64,000 bases of DNA from Heterobasidion occidentale (lineage: Eukaryota > Basidiomycota > Agaricomycetes > Russulales > Bondarzewiaceae): positions 2,604,001-2,668,000 of the forward strand of contig JBCAQO010000014.1 of NCBI GenBank assembly GCA_039111635.1, given 5' to 3'. The first letter of the stretch is position 1. Every line of letters starts with the position of its first letter. Shown piece after piece: positions 10,021-19,655 of this stretch. The notes under the pieces were generated by a model. That model had not been told where the DNA came from, did no database searches, and was given only the letters and a program-made list of their open reading frames with translations. Position numbers and translations under genes: made by a program.

Positions 10021-11689
10021 CAAGTCTTTGGCATTTGGTGGGCGCACCGATGGTAGGGGGGGGTCTCCTTGTGTGAACCTCATCGAAGGTGGGGATGCTG
10101 CGAGCGGGGTAACCGGTCCAGTTAGCAGTGTCGATTAGATGGTCCAATGCCTGCTTGTGGTATCCGTATTCTTCAGCCGTCCAATCCATCTGCAGACGGA
10201 GTCGATGGGACTGCGTGCGATGCCTATCATAGTCCTGAAGAAAGCCTCGTGCCGTAACGTCCGTTCTCTGTCTAATGCCCGTGATTGGACATCCCACGAT
10301 GAGATGGCCGGCGCGTCCGCATTCCCAGCAGGTACGGGTGGCGGGGTCGGCGGGTGGAGAAGGCGGGAGAGCAGGCGGGGTAGGCCAAACATTTTCGGAG
10401 TCCATTGCGTCTGCGGGCCATCCTTCTTCAGTTGTGACAGGAACGTCTGGCGACTGGGGGGAGGCTTCGTCGACAACAATAGGGTGGGTGAGGTTGTCGC
10501 CAAGTAGGGGGGGGGATGGGGACACAGCAGGGGGTGACGGGGGTGGTACCGGTAACGGCTGAAGTACTTGGCGATCCCGGACGACTTATTCGGGGTTGTA
10601 AGGGGGACTGGTGGGCCGTATGAATTCAGCGGTCTCCTCATCGGTGGGCCGAAAGGGTTCGGCAGCCGGGAGGTCGGGCTCCGTGACTGCCGGGGGATCG
10701 ACGGCCATGGGTTCTTCGATGTCGATCTGGTGAAAACCTTGTTCCTGTAGGTCCGGTTTGGTCATAACCCAGGGCCTGACGTTGTCTTCTGGGACACTTC
10801 TGCCTGGCCAGTAGCTTGCGACGGGGTGAAACCTGCGACTTTTAAGGGGGAAGGAGTGGGTCGGCAACAGTCCTTTAGGGACGTACTCCTCAATCCCCAA
10901 ACATGCCCCATTAAGTCCCATGAAACGGAACCAATGTATTGTGTTCTCCTTGTAGCGGATTCGAGCCAGCATGTCGAGCCAAGCCTGTACGGTGTGCGTC
11001 TGAAGGAGGACGGAACTGCTGCTAAAGATCCCACCTAACCGGAAGTTGATCATGTCGTTGCGGATGGTGGGGAGATTGATTAGCCCTTTCATACAGTAGG
11101 AGGTGACGGTGATGTTGGCGAGGAGGATGGCTTGGGTCTGGTTGAGTGGTCCGGAGAATACTTGATAGCATTGCGCCCAGACTGCTTGCTGTAAATAAAA
11201 AAGGAACGCGCGGGGGTTCTTTAAGCCCGGCTGGTTTAAGATGATGGGGGCCTCGTCCTCGGCGAGCGCGAGGTGGTAGATACTGTTGCTCGTCTCCAGG
11301 TCTTGGTAGAGGCGGAGGTCATGAAGGGGGTTGGGTATGGCGCGAATGCGGAGGCGAGGGTTTTCGTTGTGAACTGCAAAAGCCAACGGAGGAATGGCGA
11401 CGTGGGGGTTCGGCATATCAGCCGGGAAATGGGGAATGACAAATTCCATGAGGGGGTTGGCGACGGGGACACCTTCCGAAGGGATGTCGTCTTCGCTATC
11501 GTAATCTGAGTCCGTGTCGTCAACGAGCGTGGGGGTGGTAGTGGGAGGGGAGATGGTGCGGAGGATGAAGGGGTTGGGGGAAGAGGTGTTGGAAGCGTGA
11601 GGGGAGGTGGTAGCGGAAGTCATTCTGACGTTACTGAGAATATAGCGGGGGGAGGGGGCTAAGAAGAGGTGTGCGGGGGCAAGGGACAT
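10016..11689 (-). pseudogene. E2 ORF3: second zinc-knuckle protein downstream of integrase
   Basis: About 557 codons in one frame, interrupted only by a TAA (plus-strand bases 10586-10588). The N-terminal third is Ser/Thr/Pro-rich with an acidic run (DDTDSDYDSEDDIPSE). The middle is a compact domain with NPLHDLRLYQDLET, FLFYLQQAVWAQCYQVF and VQAWLDMLARIRYKENTIHW. After a Pro-rich linker the C-terminus holds a CCHC knuckle, CWECGRAGHLIVGCP, then a charged tail with QALDHLIDTANWTGYPAR. I do not recognise the family. It occupies the position of env in other gypsy elements but has no signal peptide or membrane anchor, and the knuckle points to nucleic-acid binding. It is unlike the E2 gag at 16430-17941, so it is not a duplicate of that gene. 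Start taken as the ATG at 11689. Confidence 0.6.
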
Positions 11690-11742
11690 TCAACTTGTAG
11701 TTGGGATGCTGAGGAACTTCTCTGTCTGATGCAGGGTGTCTT

Positions 11743-11907
11743 TTATACGGCGGAGGAGATGCCAATAGTGGCAATGGCGTGAAGGGATCCGAGGACAAGG
11801 GCAATAGCGATGGAGACAGCGGTGAGAGCAAGAGTCGCGACGACGGTATAAACGGCTACTGTGAATAGAGTGGGGTCGAAAGGAGTCATAGTCGTTTGCC
11901 TGGCCAT
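11743..11907 (-). CDS. E2 small membrane ORF overlapping the integrase stop
   Basis: Starts ATG at 11907, overlapping the last codons of integrase in another frame (integrase stops at 11886), and encodes 54 residues. After MARQTTMTPFDPTLF comes a long hydrophobic stretch (VAVYTVVATLALTAVSIAIA, then LVLG) that would form one or two membrane helices. The overlap would suit reinitiation after integrase. It is short and could be chance, but the sharp hydrophobicity and position between pol and ORF3 are suggestive. Function unknown. Confidence 0.35.
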   Translation of the reverse strand: MARQTTMTPFDPTLFTVAVYTVVATLALTAVSIAIALVLGSLHAIATIGISSAV

Positions 11908-13739
11908 GCCAATCCTCGGTTGGTCTGCTTTTGTAGCTCCTGGTATGCTTGAGTCCGCCAATTAGAGTTGTCCGATCGTTTCTGCTGTAGCTTTGATTGA
12001 GACAAGTCTATATTGGGCTTCTTCAGTTGCGCTTCTTGATCGTTGATCGCCGGTGGTGGCACTTTTGATCGAGGAACCAGGGGCAGCTTCTTTAGCTGCG
12101 TCATTCGTTTGTTGATCTCTTCCATGATCTGGGGGATAGCCAATCCTGTAGTGAGGAGCTTCTTCCCGATCGGATGCTTCTTGAGCTTCTTTTTAATTTG
12201 ATCTTCTTCGGCTACTCTGTTGAGTTCTAATTTGATCACCAGGGCCAGAATGGAGGCTTCCATTCCTTTGACTGCCCGAGGGTGCCGGTGGTAGAAGTCC
12301 TTTATGGCTTCTTGTGCATTAGTGACGTTTGCCGCGGCTTCCCAAGAGTTGTCCGATTCGGGGTAGCCCTTCCATTTGATCAGGTACTGCAAGATCTTCC
12401 ATCGCCCGAAGCGTCGGGCTCCGACGATGGCTTCGACTTCGAATTCTTCTTGCCCTTTGATCAGGTCCGGAGCTGGTTTAGGGTAGTTAGGGCTGTAGAC
12501 CTTGTTTTCCTTGTAGGGCGTGAGTCGACTAGCATGGAAGACATCGTAAATGCGCTTCCAGCTGTTGGGCAGTTTCAACCTGAAGTTGACATTCCCTATG
12601 GTGTCAGTGATTTCAAATGGCCCAAAGTGTTTGGGTCTCAGTTTCTCTGATGGGTGATCGGTGTGGATGTTCTTCCCATCGAGCCATACTTGGTCTCCTT
12701 TCTTGAAAGGCAGCAGATCCGTTCCAAAACGGTCATGCTGTATCCTCATGGCTTCGGCTGCAATTTCAAGGTTGGCTTGTGCTTCCTTCCTAGCACGTTG
12801 CAGAGCCTCAAGACGAGCATCGGCGGTGGGGACATTCGTGTTTCCTATGATGGCTGGGTAAGCTTGTGGTTGATATCCATGGAGAAGTTCAAACGGTGAC
12901 TTCTGTGTGGCTGAGTGCTGATGGGTGTTGTGGGCATATTCCGCATAGGGGATTAATCTGGCCCAATCGTCCTGTGAAGAGCTGCAAAAGGCTCTTAGGT
13001 ATTGTTCTAGTTCCTGATTCATTCGTTCAGTAGCGCCATCCGTTTGTGGGTGATAGGCTGTGCTTAAAGCGGATTTGATTCCTAATTCTTTAAGCAGGGC
13101 TTGCGCTACTTTTGAAGCAAATTGGGTTCCTCTGTCTGATATGATTTTATCTGGCAGTCCATAGCATCTCCAGGTGTTTTCTAGTAGGATCTTGGCTGTT
13201 CCGTCAGAGTCGATGGATTTCTGACATGGCGTTATTACTGCGGTTTTGGTGAACCGATCAGTTACTACGTGTAGTGAGTTGTATCCATTTAATTCCGGTA
13301 GATCTGTAATAAAATCCATGGTTATCATTCCGAAGGGTCGATCTGGAATCTCCGTTGGTTGTAGGGGCACCATGGTAGGATGTGTGTCGTTCTTGGTGGA
13401 TTGACAGATGGCGCATCCTTCCACATATTGGTGAACTGTGTTTGAGATTCCTGGCCAAGTAAATTCTTGTCCGACCAAGGCTAGAGTTCCTCTTTGTCCT
13501 GGATGTCCTGCTGCTAGATTATCATGGTTTAGCTTGATGATATCTCGACGCAGTTGTTCATTTCGGGGAACATATATTTTTCCTCTGTGAAGGACCAATC
13601 CTTTTTCTTTGTTCCATTCTTGTAAACCTTTCTTCATGTTTCGAGGTCTTAAGGTTTTGATCTTGGCTAGAGTTTCTAGTAGCCATTCGTCTTTCTTGTT
13701 TTCTTCAATGATTTGTTTCCGGAGGTCGTCATCTATCAT
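11886..13739 (-). CDS. E2 integrase with chromodomain
   Basis: A 617-residue frame. The zinc-binding HHCC domain runs from HDNLAAGHPGQRG to CAICQSTKN. Catalytic core: first Asp in MDFITDLP, second in SDRGTQFASK, Glu in HPQTDGATERMNQELEQY. A GPFEI/NVNFRLKLP module and FHASRLTPYKEN follow. The chromodomain is EVEAIVGARRFGRWKILQYL then IKWKGYPESDNSWEAA. Chromodomains of fungal chromoviruses direct insertion towards particular chromatin. Beyond it is a Lys/Gln-rich tail of about 130 residues ending SNWRTQAYQEL...RGLAWPGKRL that E3 shares. The frame is intact from 13739 to the stop at 11886. Confidence 0.88.
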   Translation of the reverse strand: MIDDDLRKQIIEENKKDEWLLETLAKIKTLRPRNMKKGLQEWNKEKGLVLHRGKIYVPRNEQLRRDIIKLNHDNLAAGHPGQRGTLALVGQEFTWPGISNTVHQYVEGCAICQSTKNDTHPTMVPLQPTEIPDRPFGMITMDFITDLPELNGYNSLHVVTDRFTKTAVITPCQKSIDSDGTAKILLENTWRCYGLPDKIISDRGTQFASKVAQALLKELGIKSALSTAYHPQTDGATERMNQELEQYLRAFCSSSQDDWARLIPYAEYAHNTHQHSATQKSPFELLHGYQPQAYPAIIGNTNVPTADARLEALQRARKEAQANLEIAAEAMRIQHDRFGTDLLPFKKGDQVWLDGKNIHTDHPSEKLRPKHFGPFEITDTIGNVNFRLKLPNSWKRIYDVFHASRLTPYKENKVYSPNYPKPAPDLIKGQEEFEVEAIVGARRFGRWKILQYLIKWKGYPESDNSWEAAANVTNAQEAIKDFYHRHPRAVKGMEASILALVIKLELNRVAEEDQIKKKLKKHPIGKKLLTTGLAIPQIMEEINKRMTQLKKLPLVPRSKVPPPAINDQEAQLKKPNIDLSQSKLQQKRSDNSNWRTQAYQELQKQTNRGLAWPGKRL

Positions 13740-13751
13740 GGTAACGCCTCC

Positions 13752-14417
13752 TCATCCAGTTGCCCTAATGTAAAGTATTTGGTGAGGGTCCCAACTGTTA
13801 TCTGTATTAATGGCATTGATTTCTGCAAAAGATCTTTGGATCTTTTCTGTGTCATTGAAAAGTTTGGGTTCCAAGAGTGTTTCGCCTGAATTGTCAAATT
13901 CCACCCCCTTTTTATGGTCTGGACGCTGTGACAGACCGTCGGATTTATTGGTGACTCCCGCCTTGTGCGCCAATTTGTAGTCGAAACACGAGAGGTAGAG
14001 TGACTATCGTGCTTGCCGACGGTTTAATTTCTGGCTTGACCGGAACCATTCAAGGTTCTTGTGGTCCATCCAGACGTCTACCGGGTGGTCGGCACCCTCC
14101 AAATAGTGTCGCCAAGCTTCAAAGGCTCGAACAACAGCCAGCAACTCTTTATCGTAGATTGGGTAGTTGCGTTCTGTCGGTGAGAGCGACTTGGAAATAT
14201 AAGCACATGGGTGCCATTTTCTATCTTCGGCGACCTGTGATAAAACTGCTCCGGTGGCGAAGTCGGAGGCATCGCATTCAATGCAGAAAGGGTTCCTTGT
14301 GTCTGGCATGATGAGCACTGGAGACTCTGTAAATATTTGTTTTAGCGTTTGGAAAGCTTCTTCACATGCTGGTGTCCAATCCCAGGTGCGTTCCTTCTGT
14401 GTCAACTCAAATAGCGG
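13752..14417 (-). pseudogene. E2 RNase H domain (nonsense-broken)
   Basis: Continues the RT frame: [19 protein letters not shown], then [14 protein letters not shown] with the RNase H aspartate, [20 protein letters not shown] and [24 protein letters not shown] at plus-strand 14004-14006 replaces the Trp of the usual QARWSLYLSRFDYKL block. The frame then resumes with FDYKLAHKAGVTNKSDGLS and runs to a stop at 13752. RNase H removes the RNA template during cDNA synthesis. The break is one G-to-A change on the coding strand. Confidence 0.8.
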
Positions 14418-15293
14418 TCATGCTATTTTTGAGTAATCCTTGATAAACCTGCGATAAAAGTTACAAAACCCTAAAAACGATTGCACTTCCTTGACTTTTC
14501 CAGGGGTTGGCCAGTCCATGATGCCAGCCACTTTGATCGGGTCCATTTCCAGATGTCCATGCAATATAACATATCCAAGGTAGTCTATTTTCTTTTTGTG
14601 GAAGTGGCATTTCGAAGGTTGCAGGTATAGATCGTTGTCCTGTAAGATCTGTAAAACCTTTTGTACCGTCTTGATATGGTCGTCCATTGTTTTAGAAAAC
14701 ACCAGGATGTCGTCCATATAGATTGCCACTTTTCCAGCATAGATGAGATCTTTGAAGAGGGCGTTCATCATTGTTTGGAATGTTGCTGGCGAGTTGGTTA
14801 ATCCAAAGATCATAACCAGGGGTTCATACATTCCTAAATTGGTGACGAACGTGGCCAGTTTCTCGCTTCCTTCTTTCATGCATACGTTGTTATATCCTGT
14901 ATCGACATCCATTAGTGAAAAGTATACAGCTTCTGCCAGAAGGTCCAGTAATTCTTGAATAATCGGCAATGGGTACTTGTTTTTGATCGTTATTTCATTG
15001 AGTTTGCGATAATCCATTACTGGCCGTAGTTTCCCATTCTTTTTCTTGATGAAGAAGAATGGGGATGCCATATGCGACTTGGATTCCCTAATGAATCCTT
15101 TCTGGAGGTTTTCGTCTATGAATTTCTTGAGTTCCACTTGCTCGCCCGGGCTGAGACTGTATAACTTGGGTTTGAGCGAGTGATCCATTCCTTCCTTGAT
15201 TTCTATTTTGTGATCCCAAGGTCGAGAGAGCGGTAGCTGTCCCTTTGGTCGACCTTCAAAAACCTTTCTATAATTCCAGTATTCCTTTGGCAC
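14418..15293 (-). pseudogene. E2 reverse transcriptase domain (ends at a nonsense codon)
   Basis: Encodes [66 protein letters not shown], the catalytic [10 protein letters not shown] and [19 protein letters not shown]. It stops at TGA (14418-14420) in the context [14 protein letters not shown], where the family normally has Arg, so CGA became TGA. The next domain follows in the same frame. The 5' end is linked to protease through about 300 bp that I cannot read in one frame. Confidence 0.85.
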
Positions 15294-15605
15294 TATTTCT
15301 TCAAAGGATAGTTCGGGTTTCCCTTTGGCAGCTTCTTCTGCAAGTCTTTGCGAGTTGGTGTGCTTCGTTTGTTTTCCTGTCTGTGCTTTGGCAAGTTTGC
15401 TTTCCTGAGCCAGTATGTTGGCGTATGGAAGTTCCGTGGTTTCGGCGCGATGTATATCGACACCTTCTTCGGAGTCGTTGTATAATTCCAGTGCCTCTAA
15501 TGTTCCTGTATCCAGGCATCTAACAAGATAGACTCCGTCTTCTTCAAGATCCTTGGAGGGAAGTGCCGGAAGTCCGTCACCGTCCTCCTGAACATCTTCT
15601 TCAGC

Positions 15606-16425
15606 CTATGTCGGAACCTTGTAATTTCTGGTTCGGGCCTTCAGACGTTCGGCATTCAACCTTCGAGTTGTGAACTCTGGACTTGTAGGTATTGTCCGCA
15701 GATGTGGTACTGTGGTGTTTCCCACTTTCCGACCTGGTACTGCTTTCCCCGGCTTTTGCACTGGTATTGAGTAGTCGCCCATTTGCGGTACTGTTTCCAT
15801 GCGCCGTATGCTTGGTTTAGAACGTCCTGGTTTTCTTGTAGCTCTTTTAGCTTTTACCGGTCCTCCTTTTATTTGGCAGGAGGGCGGGCATCTGGTAAAG
15901 TGTAGCCTGTAGGCATGCCAGTCGACTTCTGAGTTATGTTCCAATAACCAGTCGGTTCCTAAAATGACATCCTCTTTTCCTATTTCCGCAATGTAGAATC
16001 TTGCTGATTCTGTATGTGACCCCCCTTTTTCGCCTAGAACCTGTAACTTGAGGTTGGCGAATCTCGTAATGGGTCCTCCTTTAAACTCGGTGTTTTGGAC
16101 CGTACTAACTGGGATGGGGACAGGGGTTTTATGCGTTGTGATTCAATGTGTTTCTACAAAGCAGGGGTGCATGAAGACTCCGGTGGCTCCACTGTCCACC
16201 AGTGCCTGTGTAGCAGCTTTTCTATTGTTGCCTATGAGCATTGTCTCGAGTCGGAGTGATGGTGCACCATGTGATTTCATTTCTGAAAGATACAATACAT
16301 CTGGATGTCCATGCTCTTGGTCAACGTCTTTACTGGCCAGAGGAGCGTACCGATTTCCTGCAAGAATCCTACTCTCCGCATCCGCTGCCGATGGGAGAGG
16401 CTTTAAAAATTCTTCGAGTTGCTAA
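15606..16425 (-). pseudogene. E2 protease region (frame-broken)
   Basis: Minus-strand frames show the retropepsin turn ALVDSGATGVFMHPCFVE, then an interruption near 16140. A second block, IGKEDVILGTDWLLEHNSEV, ends with the hydrophobic WHAYRLHFTRCPPSC. These match the DSACEG and LLGTDWLKYHDPS blocks of E1 in order and spacing. The following stretch at 15606-15800 is a low-complexity Lys/Arg/Pro linker. The protease would cleave Gag-Pol. Frames are interrupted, so this copy is not functional as one protein. Confidence 0.65.
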
Positions 16426-16429
16426 AGGC

Positions 16430-17941
16430 TCAAACTTCCTCGATTTCCTCCATGCTGAGCCCCATCATCATTTGGCGGATGTGGTTGACCCTGTTCTTTC
16501 CTTCCTCGATGTTCTCATCGTTGAATTGTCCTTCGTCTATTTCTGTTTCGCGCACCGGCCTGCGACGAGGGGGTTGGAATCTTTTCTTGGGTCGAGAAGG
16601 GCAGTTGCGCGCCATGTGTCCGGGCTTCTTGCAAAAGAAGCATTTGCCTTCTTTGGCAAGTCGATCTCTTTCCGCCGGGGTAAGCTTCTTGAAGCGAGTG
16701 CGAACGGCATCAGCCTCCATTTCTGCTGCGTCTACATCCATAGGTCCGTATTGAGGTTCCCTATCATGCTGCGGGGGTGCCCTTTCGTCATAAAAGGTAC
16801 GCGGAGTGTAGATCTGGAATTTTCCTTTTCGGAGGTTGTATGCTCGGTCCCTTGCGATGCACATTCTTTCATGTTTCTTGGCCTTCTCAACCAGTTCTTC
16901 CCATGTCTCGTCTTTAGAGGGATCTTCATAAATTCCCTTCGCTAGCTCCCACTTGAGTCCTCGCAGGAAGTGGATCTTCTTGGTTTCTTCATCTACACCG
17001 GTGAGCGCTGCGAGCTGTTCAAACAGCTGAAGGTAGGTGTTGAAGGATTCCTTTCCTTGATTGACCCTGGCTAATTTGTCGCGAGCGTCTGCTTCTTTAT
17101 TGAACTCTTCGAAGTCGGTGGCTATCTTTTTCTGGACAGATGTGAAGCCAGCCATGTCCGCCCAAGTGTACTGGTTCCAGTCTTTTAATGTGTTCCTGGC
17201 CTGAGTAAAATTTCTTGCCCATATCCCCACTGATCCTTCCTTCATATATGACAGAGCGTAAGCGATTTTGGCAAATTCATTTGCATAATCTTTTTTCCTG
17301 GCCAGGAACATCAGGTCGATTTCGTGGAGGAACTGCTCGGTTCGTTTCCTGTTTCCACTGAACGTGGTGGGTTTGGCTATAGCTGGTCCCTTGGACTCAT
17401 TACCTCCAGTATCTGTCGACATTGTATCGGGCGGGGGCTCTAGATTGTTAGGTGGTTCCGGATTTCCACTTGGTGCTTCAAAATACTCCGGTTCGGGGAC
17501 AAACTCTGGTGTTGGGGCTCGGAAGTCTTCTTTGGGAGTGGTTTCTTGTAAGGGGGATGTAGCGGGAGTGTTTTTTCTAGAGGTTCGACTTCCACTGGCT
17601 GTTTCTCTGGGTAGAGTATATATGTGCGGTCTTGGCGAGTTACAATGCCTATTTGCCGGTGATTCAGGCTTGTCGACGGGCTTCTTTGCGACGTAGTCCG
17701 CGACTTTAACGAGGTGTAGGTTGGGTCCTGCGTGGACGGTCTTCTCTCCCCAAGTCGGGTATTCGTATCTGCTTTCTCCTTGTTTGTGGAAGAATCCGGT
17801 AAGGATTCCTGCGTAGTAGAAGTGTTCCTTCCTCTCATCGTAATAAAGTTGATCTTTGTCGAAGTCTTCAGGTAAGTCTCCATAGACTTCTGTCGGGTCT
17901 GTTCTGTAGCCAGGAGGGTATCCCGCTGCGACTTCGTCCAT
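16430..17941 (-). CDS. E2 gag
   Basis: An intact 503-residue frame starting MDEVAAGYPPGYRTDPTEVY. Aromatic and acidic N-terminal segment, Pro/Ser-rich linker (EPEYFEAPSGNPEPPNNLEP), then a capsid-like domain (TTFSGNRKRTEQFLHEIDLM, GIWARNFTQ, FEEFNKEADARDKLARVNQG, TYLQLFEQLAALTG, HFLRGLKWELAKGIY). The C-terminus has the CCHC knuckle CFFCKKPGHMARNCP and a basic stretch (SRPKKRFQPPRRRPVRE). Gag assembles the particle that packages element RNA. The start is the first Met after the leader and matches the E1 gag N-terminus. Confidence 0.87.
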   Translation of the reverse strand: MDEVAAGYPPGYRTDPTEVYGDLPEDFDKDQLYYDERKEHFYYAGILTGFFHKQGESRYEYPTWGEKTVHAGPNLHLVKVADYVAKKPVDKPESPANRHCNSPRPHIYTLPRETASGSRTSRKNTPATSPLQETTPKEDFRAPTPEFVPEPEYFEAPSGNPEPPNNLEPPPDTMSTDTGGNESKGPAIAKPTTFSGNRKRTEQFLHEIDLMFLARKKDYANEFAKIAYALSYMKEGSVGIWARNFTQARNTLKDWNQYTWADMAGFTSVQKKIATDFEEFNKEADARDKLARVNQGKESFNTYLQLFEQLAALTGVDEETKKIHFLRGLKWELAKGIYEDPSKDETWEELVEKAKKHERMCIARDRAYNLRKGKFQIYTPRTFYDERAPPQHDREPQYGPMDVDAAEMEADAVRTRFKKLTPAERDRLAKEGKCFFCKKPGHMARNCPSRPKKRFQPPRRRPVRETEIDEGQFNDENIEEGKNRVNHIRQMMMGLSMEEIEEV

Positions 17942-18720
17942 TGTTCTTTATTCTTTGAAGAAGAAGGGTACTGCCTGTCTTCTTCCAGCTTGTAATGCTT
18001 CTTGTAAGTCTGGGTCCCTTTTGATAATTTTGTTGATAGAAATATCAATTTGGTCGATGAGTTGGATGATCTCGGAGAATGTGTGTCCCGAGATGAGGGT
18101 TCGGAGATGATAAGTTTTGTGGGCGAACTCTCCTCTTCTGACAATAAAAACGATCCCTTCAATTTCTGTTCAGACTGGTGGAGAGTTAGGGGCTTCCAGT
18201 GTGTCTTCCTAGGTGAAGGAGAAGGTCCAGTGGATGAGGACTGAGACGTGGTCTCTGTTCTCCTGGGTCTTGATGAGTTCCGCCCTGATTCCGTCTGCGT
18301 CAATATTCCTTGCGAGGGTTCTTCTGAGATCGGGGATAACGGCACTGGGGAAATCGTCTGGTCTTCCGTCGTGTATCACAACGGTGTTCTTTGTCCTGAT
18401 GACGTCGGGCTCTCCGTTGTCTGTGAGGGTGAACGGTGTCTTTGGTTTGTTGATGAAGCAAATCCCGGAAAACTGATATCCAGTTTTACTGAGGTCGATA
18501 AAGATCTTGGGTGAGTGCTGTAGCCTGAGTGTGGCTATTCCTGAATAAACTTTTTCCAGGTTCCGGTGTCTTGCGACTTCTATGGTTCCAGGGTTGTTTA
18601 CTCTTCCTTGAATGGTCGCCGATTGGTTTACCCTGTTGGCGATTCCTAAAATATTGTTTACTGATTGGAGAAAGAGTTGTCGCTGCTGGGGATCCAGTTT
18701 GGATAGGGTAGGAACGGAAG
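17942..18720 (-). other. E2 untranslated leader
   Basis: Sequence between the primer-binding site and the gag start. Open frames here (for example 17440-18345 minus) are Ser/Thr/Arg-rich, overlap gag in another frame and resemble nothing known. I treat it as non-coding leader. Confidence 0.5.
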
Positions 18721-18730
18721 AGCTCGTTCA
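18721..18730 (-). other. E2 putative self-primer binding site
   Basis: On the minus strand, TGAACGAGCT follows the 5' LTR after a two-base CT spacer, the same spacer as in E1. Its exact complement AGCTCGTTCA lies in the 5' LTR (plus coordinates 19173-19182), 33 nt downstream of a TATATTTA box (19208-19215). No tRNA-like TGG is present. Confidence 0.62.
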
Positions 18731-18732
18731 AG

Positions 18733-19575
18733 TGTTAGGTCGGAGACCTATCACGTGCACCGATGCGCGAAGGGGTCCCTAGGCTAAACCTCCACTAGTT
18801 TGTATAGTCGTAGACTCCAATGGATGAAGAAGATAGATTGTCTTTGTCCTCTTTCAAGGAACTTGGGGTCGCTGTCGGCTTTGTTCTCGAAGAGATTGCG
18901 AAGGTGATCTTCGAGGTCTTCTCGATGATGAGGAGGGACCGGATGATCTTCTCCTGTCCAACAGATGACACGAGGGGGTGTCCAACTGAGAACACGGAAG
19001 GCAGCTAGCCCGGTGTAGAAGCGGATGAGTAGAGGGAGGGGAGGGAAGGGAGACGAGTCCAGTGCTTCGTCAAACCGTGTAAGAGTTTCTCAGATCTGAC
19101 AGAGATCACGAAGTGTGGGCTAGGAAGGTAGCCAGACACTGGGTGCAGTGCAGAGATTGAGTGTATTACAGGTGAACGAGCTGAGCTTCTTAGAGGCTCA
19201 TCTCGGCTAAATATACAAAGAAGTATCTAGGGCAGGATCAAGATCTGGTCCGTGCGCTTCTCAGGTACCAAAGTCAATGATCGAGATCCGTAAGCGAAGA
19301 CGCGTCATTGATCTAACTATAGTACTGGGGCACTAATGTCTGTCCACATCCATGTGAAATACCGAGGCACATCGTAATCGATCAGAAACCAGGAACTAGG
19401 AACCAGGAACCAAAGTCTGTTTGCATCAAGAAGTAGGAACTGTAAGTAACCGTTCATGCAGAGCATGTAAATCATAAGGAGTCATGGGAATCTGTCCAAG
19501 TCTGCAACAAGTCCGAAGCACTTGACCAGTCCATCCACTCACGTGCGAAGCACATGTTAGGACGCGGTCCTAACT
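18733..19575 (-). repeat. E2 5' LTR with promoter
   Basis: 843 bp, direct copy of 9173-10004. The outer end here reads CCTAACT instead of CTAACA, a point change. The minus-strand promoter is TATATTTA (19215-19208) with a predicted start at 19182. Confidence 0.86.
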
Positions 19576-19655
19576 AAAACATTCACGTCAAGGCAACAGA
19601 ACTCATATCCTCGGTCATCCTCTCCCTCATTCAACACTCGCGCTCCGAACATGAT

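Larger units (their letters stand above)
9173..19575 (-). mobile_element. E2: antisense Ty3/gypsy chromodomain element nested in E1
   Basis: The sense strand is minus: 5' LTR 18733-19575, gag, protease, RT, RNase H, integrase with chromodomain, a small membrane ORF, a zinc-knuckle ORF, then the 3' LTR 9173-10004. Flanking pentamers AAAGC (9168-9172) and AAAAC (19576-19580) are an imperfect target duplication. The host is E1 pol, between RNase H and the linker to integrase. LTRs differ in length (832 and 843 bp) and by many substitutions towards the promoter-distal end. At least two nonsense codons in pol and one in ORF3 suggest this copy is dead. Confidence 0.88.
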
